9,002 nucleotides of DNA. Source: an uncultured Leucothrix sp. Lineage in GTDB: Bacteria > Pseudomonadota > Gammaproteobacteria > Thiotrichales > Thiotrichaceae. The notes under the pieces are model-generated. The model did no database searches. It was given only the letters and a program-made list of their open reading frames with translations, and was not told the DNA's origin. The first letter of the stretch is position 1. Each line of letters starts with the position of its first letter. The stretch lies in contig CALAJG010000209.1 in the NCBI GenBank assembly GCA_937923375.1, forward strand, positions 1 through 9,002, in the 5' to 3' direction. Positions 1 to 6,352 of this stretch are shown here, one piece after another. A program made the translations under genes and the position numbers.

Positions 1-698
1 GCGTTGGTCGAGTGCTCATAGCCGTGCATTTGCTGAAGAAACAGGATGCTGCCCAGTACGATCAAAAACACATTGGCTACTTTTGAGAATCGCTCAAATA
101 TAGCGGTTTTGCGTAGCGCCGCGATCAGCAACAGCATGACGGCTAAGCCGCAGATTTGCCCGATTTCAACTCCCACATTAAACGAAATAATATTCATCAA
201 CATGTCTGATCGGTCGTAGCTAAGCGGCAGCTGTTGCAGGCGAGTCGACAGACCCAAGCCATGGATCAAGCCCAAACCAAAAATCATTGTCAGCATATTT
301 GGAGCTTCGCTATCGAAGTATTTCTTAAAGCCGCCAAGATTATGAAAGGCAATGTAAACCACGCTTAAGGCGATAATCGCATCAATCAGATAGTAGTTAA
401 TTTTGATTGCCAAGAAGGTGGCGATGACTAACGTAATACTGTGGCCGATCGTGAACGCAGTAACGTATTTGATAATGTCTTTGAACTTGGTGAGGAAGAA
501 CACGACACCGAACACAAAAGCCAGATGATCGTAACCAGTCAGCATATGAGTGATACCAATTTGCAAATAGCGTAGGTTTCCACCTTCTGTGATTGCTTGT
601 TTTTCAGCGTCTGACATGCCGTGACCAAACACCTGGCTAGTGATTAGAAGCATCAGAAAAACACCTAACCATTTGAACTGCTTACTGCCGAACATCAT
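1..698 (-). CDS. HupE/UreJ-family membrane protein (3' end outside window)
   Basis: A reading frame without stops runs from tandem ATG codons at 698 and 695 to the left edge, giving 232 visible residues; the C-terminus is missing. An AGAGG Shine-Dalgarno (706-710) lies 7 bases before the first ATG. Residues 9-25 form a hydrophobic signal-peptide-like segment followed by HGM, and about five further membrane segments follow (roughly 59-70, 78-98, 101-118, 135-150, 168-192, with another near 208-223). H51-x5-D57-H58 matches the HX5DH metal motif of the HupE/UreJ family; GHSITL (85-90), IHGLGL (145-150) and FNVGVEIGQ (173-181) are further conserved stretches. HupE proteins take up nickel and UreJ is their urease-linked relative. 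The second HupE motif, FHGx[AV]HGxE, is not intact here, so the substrate is uncertain. It is transcribed divergently from the lipoprotein gene. The family is confident; the transport role is inferred. Confidence 0.82.
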   Translation of the reverse strand, partial: MMFGSKQFKWLGVFLMLLITSQVFGHGMSDAEKQAITEGGNLRYLQIGITHMLTGYDHLAFVFGVVFFLTKFKDIIKYVTAFTIGHSITLVIATFLAIKINYYLIDAIIALSVVYIAFHNLGGFKKYFDSEAPNMLTMIFGLGLIHGLGLSTRLQQLPLSYDRSDMLMNIISFNVGVEIGQICGLAVMLLLIAALRKTAIFERFSKVANVFLIVLGSILFLQQMHGYEHSTN

Positions 699-877
699 AA
701 GAAAACCTCTAAATTATTTTGCAAATAGGCATAACCAATTAGCTATTTTCTCAAGTTTGCTTAGAACCGCGGCTGAATGAGGAAAGTTTCATATAGACGG
801 GCTGCAGTTTTCTTCTATACTTAAGGTGATCGAAAAAACAACCAAAATCTGAATTTCATAAAAGGATGCATGAAATC
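699..877. promoter_or_regulatory. Divergent intergenic region between the HupE-like and lipoprotein genes
   Basis: This non-coding gap of about 180 bases must hold the 5' ends of both flanking genes. A plausible sigma-70 promoter for the plus strand is TAGACG (794-799), a 16-base spacer and TATACT (816-821), which would start RNA near 828, about 50 bases before the ATG at 878. On the minus strand only the AGAGG ribosome site at 706-710 is clear; I see no strong -35/-10 pair for the HupE-like gene. A CCGCGG palindrome at 767-772 is too short to interpret. No terminator-like hairpin or riboswitch fold was recognised. Confidence 0.4.
794..821 (+). promoter_or_regulatory. Candidate sigma-70 promoter of the lipoprotein gene
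   Basis: TAGACG (four of six matches to the TTGACA box) is separated by 16 bases from TATACT (five of six matches to TATAAT). The position fits a 5' leader of about 50 bases ahead of the ATG at 878. The prediction is by eye, with no transcript evidence. Confidence 0.4.
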
Positions 878-1249
878 ATGAAAAGTTTACTGTTTACACC
901 GATTGCTCTCGTAGCGATTTCTTTGGTCTTAGCGGCCTGCAACAACACAGCAAGCAACTCCCCAAAGAGTAAGCCGAAAGGCCCAATTAGTAGTGAAGCC
1001 GACTGCACCAAGGCAGGTGGTCAGTGGAAGCAAGTTGGCCTTGCAGGAAGCCTGGCCTGTGTATTGAAAACTAAAGATGCCGGTAAAAGTTGTACTGATA
1101 GCAGCCAATGTGAAGAGCGCTGCCTAGCTATAGTTGACGAAAAAGACAGCACGAAAATGATTGGGCAATGCCAAACCACCAATCAACCCTTCGGCTGCTT
1201 TGCTGAAATGAAAAATGGTGTCGCACAACCTCCACTTTGTATCGATTAA
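878..1249 (+). CDS. Small cysteine-rich lipoprotein, function unknown
   Basis: From the ATG at 878 the product has 123 residues: a basic N-terminus (MKS), a hydrophobic core and a lipobox ending LAAC, with Cys21 the predicted lipidated residue after signal peptidase II cleavage. Asn22 follows, not Asp, so the Lol rule predicts outer-membrane sorting. An in-frame ATG at 866 would add MHEI, but it sits on top of the AAAGGA ribosome site (861-866), so 878 is preferred. The mature part starts with a Ser/Asn/Pro/Lys linker, then has eight further cysteines in the order ADC, LAC, KSC, SQC, ERC, GQC, FGC, PLC, with DAGKSC in the middle. This suggests a small disulfide-bonded periplasmic-facing domain. 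The pattern resembles unnamed proteobacterial hypothetical lipoproteins, from memory. Its stop overlaps the xdhC stop on the other strand by 4 bases. No function can be assigned. Confidence 0.85.
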   Translation: MKSLLFTPIALVAISLVLAACNNTASNSPKSKPKGPISSEADCTKAGGQWKQVGLAGSLACVLKTKDAGKSCTDSSQCEERCLAIVDEKDSTKMIGQCQTTNQPFGCFAEMKNGVAQPPLCID

Positions 1250-2223
1250 ATACCAGACTCATGCAACTCTAATAACTGAGCAGCCACGGCAATTGCGATG
1301 TGTCCGGGCTGCTTTCCACTGAGATTTTGGATACCGATCGGGCAGGTCAGCCTTGCCACTTGCTGCTCTGAAAAACCCTTGTCACGCATGCGATGTTCAA
1401 ACTTCCTGCGCTTGGACTGCGAGCCAATCAGACCACAGAAACGGAAATCGCCTCGCTTTAATATCCTCTCGCATAGCAATTGATCCAAGCGGTGACTGTG
1501 CGTCAACACGATGAAATAACTTCCGTTTACCGCTGTGTCAACAAGATCTTCAGGACTAGGGTCGACTGTTTTTGTGACATTCTCAGGGATCTGTTTGGGG
1601 AATTCATTTGCTCGACTATCTACCCAAGTCACTTCGCACTCGACGCCAGACAACACATGGGTCAGTGCCCGACCCACATGGCCGGCACCAAACACTACAA
1701 TATTGAAATTACTGGCTTCAATCACTTCAATCAAATAATCAGTATCTTGCTTTGACTCGGTGGGTTGTGAACTTAAAGATGGAGTTGCATTGATTCGTTT
1801 AGCTTCCTGTGGATTATTTAGCGGCGTGATCAATTCTACTTTTACGCGATCAGCTTTATGTTTTAACAGGTAAGTTAGCCACTCAGGTTCCACTGCCTCA
1901 ATATACTCAAATAAAACGATGACCATCCCGCCACAACACTGACCAAGGCTTGCACCTAATGGAAAACGATGTGTCCTGCGCAACCACTCGCCACTTTCAG
2001 CATTACCTTTTGAATCCAGCGATAAACGCTCTCGTGCCATCGCAATGCATTGATACTCTAAGTTTCCACCGCCTATCGTACCGTAATGAATCCCTTGCTC
2101 AGTGACGATCATCTTCGTGCCGGCACCACGCGGCACCGAGCCTTTGGCGTCAACGATGGTGATCAGGATCGAAGGCTTGCCTCTTACAATAAGCCCCAGC
2201 AGGCTTTCTGGCCATTGGCTCAT
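1246..2223 (-). CDS. xdhC: XdhC, molybdenum cofactor chaperone/sulfuration factor of xanthine dehydrogenase
   Basis: This 325-residue protein has the XdhC/CoxI two-domain layout. The N-terminal part carries GSVPRGAGTKMIV (28-40), IGGGNLEYQC (50-59) and the conserved LGQCCGG with Cys96-Cys97. The C-terminal part is a Rossmann-like domain beginning VVFGAGHVGR (176-185), with the acidic strand end VDSR (201-204), LTHSH (240-244), CGLIGSQSKRRKF (263-275) and PIGIQNLSGKQPGHIA (295-310). XdhC proteins bind molybdenum cofactor, promote its sulfuration with a cysteine desulfurase, and hand it to XdhB; they are not part of the mature enzyme. A variable, hydrophilic Ser/Thr/Gln-rich linker lies near 140-165. 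Its ATG overlaps the xdhB stop as ATGA (2220-2223) with no strong Shine-Dalgarno, so translation is probably coupled. It is the last gene of the xdhABC operon and ends in a convergent overlap with the lipoprotein gene. Confidence 0.95.
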   Translation of the reverse strand: MSQWPESLLGLIVRGKPSILITIVDAKGSVPRGAGTKMIVTEQGIHYGTIGGGNLEYQCIAMARERLSLDSKGNAESGEWLRRTHRFPLGASLGQCCGGMVIVLFEYIEAVEPEWLTYLLKHKADRVKVELITPLNNPQEAKRINATPSLSSQPTESKQDTDYLIEVIEASNFNIVVFGAGHVGRALTHVLSGVECEVTWVDSRANEFPKQIPENVTKTVDPSPEDLVDTAVNGSYFIVLTHSHRLDQLLCERILKRGDFRFCGLIGSQSKRRKFEHRMRDKGFSEQQVARLTCPIGIQNLSGKQPGHIAIAVAAQLLELHESGI

Positions 2224-4592
2224 TCTGTGCTTAAAGCCTTAGTTTTCATTACCGCATCCAGAATTCTCTCTGGAGTAGCTGGTGCCTGTAGTGGCGGATT
2301 ATGCTGGTAGCCACCCACGCTCGCAATTGCATCACGAATCGCAAAGAACACCGAGAACGACAGCAACAGTGGCGGCTCACCAACGGCTTTAGAGCGCAGT
2401 ATCGTTTCCTCATGATTCGGGTTGTGAAACAGCTCTACCCGCATATCATCCGGACAATCATTCACCGCAGGAATTTTGTAGGTCGACGGCGCGTGGGTGG
2501 TTAGCTTGCCCTCTGCATTCCAGCACAGCTCCTCGCACGTCAACCACCCCATTCCCTGAATAAATGCCCCTTCTACCTGCCCCTTGTCCAGCGCAGGATT
2601 AATCGAGTTGCCCGCATCGTGCAGCAAGTCCGCGCGTAGCAATTTCCACTCGCCAGTCAAGGTGTCAATTATCACCTCTGACACCGAGGCACCGTAGGCA
2701 AAATAGTAGAATGGGCTGCCCTGCAATGCACTCTGATCCCACTTCAGCTTGGGTGTTTTGTAAAAACCATCCGACCAAAGCTGGATACGTTGCAAATATG
2801 CCTGTGCCACCAGGTCATTGAACGCTATGGATTGGCCGTTGACTGAGGCCTGATCCCCGCTAAACACTACAGCTTCGGCAACACCACCGAGTTGCTGAGC
2901 GGCTAGCTCCGATAGTCTGAGACGTAACGTTCTGGCAGCATTTTCGGCGGCTTTTCCGTTTAGATCTGCACCTGAAGAGGCAGCGGTGGCTGACGTATTG
3001 GCCACTTTGCTGGTATCGGTTGCGGTTGCTCGCACCGCACTCAAACTCACGCCAAGTTCATTGGCGACGACTTGGGCTATTTTTGTATTCAACCCCTGCC
3101 CCATTTCAGTACCGCCATGATTCACCAGAATCGATCCATCGGTATAGATATGCACCAAGGCACCCGCTTGGTTGAAATGCACTACGTTGAAGGAAATTCC
3201 AAACTTTACAGGTGTTAGTGCGATGCCTTTTTTGAGTATTGGGCTGGACTGATTGAATTCCCAAATTGCATCTCGTCGCTGCTGATACTCACTGGACTCA
3301 ATGAGTTGATCAGTCAATTCGTGAATGACATTATCTTTGACCTGCTGGCCGTACGGCGTTGTGTCTCTTGTATCGCTAATCTTAGCGCTTAATACACCAT
3401 CTTGTTCTAAGCTGCTTGCGCTCGCAGCATAATAATTAAGTCGACGAACCTCTAAAGGATCTTTACCCAGATCGCGTGCAATATTATCAATCACATACTC
3501 AATCGCAATCGCGCCCTGTGGCCCACCAAACCCCCGAAATGCCGTATTGGATTGGGTATTAGTTTTTGCACACAGCGCGCCTATCTCAACGTCGCTTAGG
3601 TAGTAAGTATTATCAAAGTGACAGACCGCACGCGTAGCCACTGGTGGCGATAAATCCGTTGAAAATCCTGCACGGGACGTCATATCAATCTTAGCCGCGA
3701 GGATCTTGCCATTATCGTCATAGCCCACATCAAACTCATGATAAAAACAGTGGCGCTTACCGGTCGCCATAAAGTCATCATCGCGATCCAAACGCAGCTT
3801 TACCGGACGCTTAAGATGATAAGTACACAAGGAAGCTACACAGGCAAACAAGGCCGATTGCGACTCTTTTCCACCAAAACCTCCACCCATGCGGCGCACT
3901 TTCACCACTACCTGATTGAATTCAAGATTGAGTGCATGCGCCACCATGTGCTGCATTTCGGTAGGGTGTTGCGTGGAGCAATGAATCAGTAACTGCTTGT
4001 TTTCTTTAGGTATCGCATAGGAAATCTGACCTTCCAGATAGAACTGCTCCTGACCTCCGACCTCAAATGTGCCTTTGGTACGATGGGGGGCAGCGGCTAA
4101 CTTTGCTGCAGGATTACCCCTGACCAGCTTCAGCTCAGGAACGACTGAAGATTGCCTTTCGCGTGCCTCTTGATGCGTCAACACTGCCGGTAAGTCTTCA
4201 TATGAAATAGTGGCTTTTGCAGCTGCGCGACGGGCTTGCAACTGGGACTCGGCTACCACCACAAACATGGGTTGGCCAATGTATTGCACGACGCCTTCCG
4301 CCAGGATCGGATCATCATGAATAATCGGGCCACAGTCATTGCGGCCTAAAATATCGTCAGCGGTCAGCACCGCAGCAACACCGGAACTTGCTAATACTTC
4401 CGTAAAATCCATTGAGACGATACTGGCATGTGCCTTCTGACTTAGACCCAGCGCGGCATGTAACGTACCGGCTAGCTCTGGAATATCATCGGTGTAAATC
4501 GCTTCGCCTGAAACGTGTAACTCAGCTGATTCATGGGGATGCGAAGCGTGAGCCGTTTTCTTAGTTACTTTAGCTGAGAAAATCTCTGGCAT
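2220..4592 (-). CDS. xdhB: Xanthine dehydrogenase molybdopterin-binding subunit XdhB
   Basis: The 790-residue large subunit oxidises hypoxanthine to xanthine and xanthine to urate at a sulfurated molybdenum centre, passing electrons to the iron-sulfur clusters of XdhA in the cytoplasm. The a/b hammerhead domain (about 25-140, with GEAIYTDDIP at 29-38) is followed by the molybdenum-binding domains. Matching to bovine and Rhodobacter enzymes by motif, all substrate-pocket residues are present: Glu243 in GGFGGKE (bovine Glu802), Arg321 in TRAVCHFDN (Arg880), Phe355 in AFRGFGGPQ (Phe914), Phe468 in KFGISF (Phe1009) and the catalytic base Glu739 in KAVGEPP (Glu1261). GGTEMGQG (493-500) is the cofactor-binding loop. 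This set marks a true xanthine dehydrogenase, not an aldehyde oxidase or CO dehydrogenase. The ATG at 4592 has a GGAGGAG site (4600-4606) seven bases upstream and shares one base with the xdhA stop. The length is normal for the split bacterial form. Confidence 0.97.
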   Translation of the reverse strand: MPEIFSAKVTKKTAHASHPHESAELHVSGEAIYTDDIPELAGTLHAALGLSQKAHASIVSMDFTEVLASSGVAAVLTADDILGRNDCGPIIHDDPILAEGVVQYIGQPMFVVVAESQLQARRAAAKATISYEDLPAVLTHQEARERQSSVVPELKLVRGNPAAKLAAAPHRTKGTFEVGGQEQFYLEGQISYAIPKENKQLLIHCSTQHPTEMQHMVAHALNLEFNQVVVKVRRMGGGFGGKESQSALFACVASLCTYHLKRPVKLRLDRDDDFMATGKRHCFYHEFDVGYDDNGKILAAKIDMTSRAGFSTDLSPPVATRAVCHFDNTYYLSDVEIGALCAKTNTQSNTAFRGFGGPQGAIAIEYVIDNIARDLGKDPLEVRRLNYYAASASSLEQDGVLSAKISDTRDTTPYGQQVKDNVIHELTDQLIESSEYQQRRDAIWEFNQSSPILKKGIALTPVKFGISFNVVHFNQAGALVHIYTDGSILVNHGGTEMGQGLNTKIAQVVANELGVSLSAVRATATDTSKVANTSATAASSGADLNGKAAENAARTLRLRLSELAAQQLGGVAEAVVFSGDQASVNGQSIAFNDLVAQAYLQRIQLWSDGFYKTPKLKWDQSALQGSPFYYFAYGASVSEVIIDTLTGEWKLLRADLLHDAGNSINPALDKGQVEGAFIQGMGWLTCEELCWNAEGKLTTHAPSTYKIPAVNDCPDDMRVELFHNPNHEETILRSKAVGEPPLLLSFSVFFAIRDAIASVGGYQHNPPLQAPATPERILDAVMKTKALSTE

Positions 4593-6148
4593 CAGACTAC
4601 TCCTCCAGCGGTGCTAAACACATCGAGCTGCTCTTTTTGCAAAGGGCTATCCAGGCGCGTTTCAAGATAAAAACGATAGAGTAAGTTCATTGCTGACTGC
4701 ATACGATTGCTGTCGCTGGCGCGCATATCTGACAGGGGCTGGTAGTCTTTCTTAAGAAGCTGCATCGCCTGTTTAGCCGTGGTTTCATTCCAAGCAGAGC
4801 CTATAATGGACTGCTCACAGTGGCTGGCGCGTTTCGGCGTGGCGGCCATACCACCAAAGGCTACTTTACAGTGGCTAACCTTATTTTCGTCTAATTCTAT
4901 AGCAATTGCAGCAAACACCGCCGAAATATCAGAGTCATATCGTTTGGATAGTTTATAACAGCGGAACCGTTGGAACTTAGCTGGAATGGGCAATGTGACA
5001 GCAACCACAACCTCATCTACGCCCATATCTTTCTTCATGTAGTCGAGATAAAGATCCTCCAGTGGCATTTCGCGCAAGCCGCCAACACTCTGCAATGTTA
5101 CTGTCGCACCAACCGCAATTAACGCTGGCATAGAATCGCCAATCGGTGAGCCATTCGCGACATTGCCGCCTAACGTTCCGATATTGCGGATAGGTTGCGA
5201 GGCGAAACGCTCCCACATTTGATCCATTTCCGGATAAAGTTCACTGATTGCTTTGTATGCATCGGTAAGGGTGACACTCGCACCAATGGTTAACCCGTTT
5301 TCCGTTTTATTGCACTGCTTGAGTTCAGCCACTTCACCAATATAAATGAGGGTCGGCAGATCTCTGAACTGTTTGTTTATCCATAATCCAACATCAGTAC
5401 CGCCAGCCAGTACTGTGGCTTCGGGGTACTGAGATTTCAATTGTAATAGCTCGTCTAGTGTTCTAGGGGCAAAGAAGTGCTCGTTGTTATATTCATAGCT
5501 TAATGAAGTAGATGAAACGCCATCCGTATTGATGTTATCTGAGCCTAAACCCTCTTCATTGGATAGAGCCCGCAATTTTTGCAAATCACGTTTTAAACCG
5601 TCGTGATCGAACGACACCTCAGGCAATTCAAACATTTTCTCAGCCGCTTCAAGTATCGGTCTGTAGCCGGTACAACGGCATAAATTCCCTGTCAGTGCAC
5701 TGCGTACCTCTTCCTTATTTGCCTTGGTCCCAAGTACTTGATGATCATTATAAATACCCCATAGCGACATGATAAAACCCGGTGTACAAAAGCCACATTG
5801 TGAACCGTGACAATCAACCATTGCCTGCTGTGAAGGATGCAGTTCACCACTTTGCTGGCGCAAATATTCCACGGTATAAACTGCTTTCTCGTGTAGTGTT
5901 GGCACAAACTGGATGCAAGCATTCACCGATTTCATGCTCAGCTCATCATTATCTAACTCAGCAAGCACAACGGTACATGCACCACAGTCACCTTCGGCAC
6001 AACCCTCTTTGGTTCCAGTGCAGGCCCTCTCTTCACGTAGATAATTCAATACGGTAGCGGTCGGAGCTACGTCACTGACACTTACGGCCTCACCATTCAG
6101 GAGAAAATGTATAGAGCCCACTGTTTGAGACTTTTGTGATAATTGCAA
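4592..6148 (-). CDS. xdhA: Xanthine dehydrogenase iron-sulfur/FAD subunit XdhA
   Basis: XdhA moves electrons from the molybdenum centre of XdhB through two [2Fe-2S] clusters to FAD and then NAD+ (or oxygen in oxidase forms). I place the start at the TTG at 6148-6146, five bases after AAGGAGG (6154-6160), giving 518 residues. The frame also opens 13 codons earlier at a TTG (6187) without a ribosome site. Counting from 6148, the plant-type ferredoxin domain uses Cys50, Cys55, Cys58 and Cys78; the helical domain uses Cys118, Cys121, Cys157 and Cys159 (QCGFC, NLCRC). After a variable linker of about 50 residues comes the FAD domain, with VLAGGTDVG (246-254) and RNIGTLGGNVANGSPIGDS (321-339). KLSKRYDSDIS (399-409) is characteristic of XDH, followed by the CO_deh_flav_C-type domain. 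It is the first gene of the operon and is divergent from guaD. No cluster ligand is missing. Confidence 0.95.
   Translation of the reverse strand: MQLSQKSQTVGSIHFLLNGEAVSVSDVAPTATVLNYLREERACTGTKEGCAEGDCGACTVVLAELDNDELSMKSVNACIQFVPTLHEKAVYTVEYLRQQSGELHPSQQAMVDCHGSQCGFCTPGFIMSLWGIYNDHQVLGTKANKEEVRSALTGNLCRCTGYRPILEAAEKMFELPEVSFDHDGLKRDLQKLRALSNEEGLGSDNINTDGVSSTSLSYEYNNEHFFAPRTLDELLQLKSQYPEATVLAGGTDVGLWINKQFRDLPTLIYIGEVAELKQCNKTENGLTIGASVTLTDAYKAISELYPEMDQMWERFASQPIRNIGTLGGNVANGSPIGDSMPALIAVGATVTLQSVGGLREMPLEDLYLDYMKKDMGVDEVVVAVTLPIPAKFQRFRCYKLSKRYDSDISAVFAAIAIELDENKVSHCKVAFGGMAATPKRASHCEQSIIGSAWNETTAKQAMQLLKKDYQPLSDMRASDSNRMQSAMNLLYRFYLETRLDSPLQKEQLDVFSTAGGVV
4600..4606 (-). promoter_or_regulatory. 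Shine-Dalgarno of xdhB inside the end of xdhA
   Basis: The minus strand reads GGAGGAG, seven bases before the xdhB ATG (4592-4590). It lies within the last codons of xdhA, so XdhB can be translated independently and also by coupling. Confidence 0.75.
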
Positions 6149-6153
6149 CTCGA

Positions 6154-6160
6154 CCTCCTT
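6154..6160 (-). promoter_or_regulatory. Strong Shine-Dalgarno that sets the xdhA start at TTG 6148
   Basis: The minus strand reads AAGGAGG, a near-perfect anti-16S match, followed by five bases and then TTG (6148-6146) in the xdhA frame. No ATG precedes the ferredoxin domain in this frame, and the other upstream TTG (6187) has only AT-rich sequence before it. The Cys ligand numbering also falls closer to that of known XDHs when counted from 6148. Confidence 0.7.
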
Positions 6161-6208
6161 TTTATTGGCTTGAACTGGCAGGTTCAATTGTTTTAACTAA
6201 CGCTACCA

Positions 6209-6232
6209 TACTACGCCTTTTTTGGGATAGTA
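6209..6232. repeat. Imperfect inverted repeat, possible operator
   Basis: The left arm TACTACGCC (6209-6217) and right arm GGGATAGTA (6224-6232) pair at seven of nine positions across a run of six T (6218-6223). The site lies 61 bases or more upstream of the proposed xdhA start and about 120 bases before guaD. It could be a regulator site or a chance palindrome; it does not match an operator I can name. Confidence 0.25.
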
Positions 6233-6352
6233 GAGTTTTGGCTTTAGGCAATTTAATCAGCACATTAGTAAATAATTTTACGCCCCAAAAGATGCCCAAG
6301 CCATTGTTATCCTGTATATTCCACCCGAAAAAAACAACTCTAGCAGTGGCTT

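Larger units (their letters stand above)
6149..6352. promoter_or_regulatory. Divergent control region between xdhABC and guaD
   Basis: About 200 AT-rich bases separate the two arms of the purine cassette and must contain both promoters. No convincing -35/-10 pair is visible for either direction. For guaD a TATATT at 6315-6320 could be a -10 element, but the -35 position (TGCCCA or ATGCCC) is poor. An imperfect inverted repeat at 6209-6232 is the best operator candidate. Weak core promoters would fit activator-dependent or inducible expression, which is inference only. No protein-coding potential was accepted here. Confidence 0.45.

Noticed and set aside
1298..1755. Open plus-strand frames opposite xdhC
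   Set aside because: They are antisense to a well-supported gene, have no ribosome sites and their translations lack recognisable domains.
3738..3992. 84-codon plus-strand frame opposite xdhB
   Set aside because: It lies entirely inside the conserved molybdenum-binding region of xdhB on the other strand and shows no protein-like features.
5782..6057. 91-codon plus-strand frame opposite xdhA
   Set aside because: It is antisense to the iron-sulfur domains; the Cys- and His-rich translation is a reflection of the XdhA codons.
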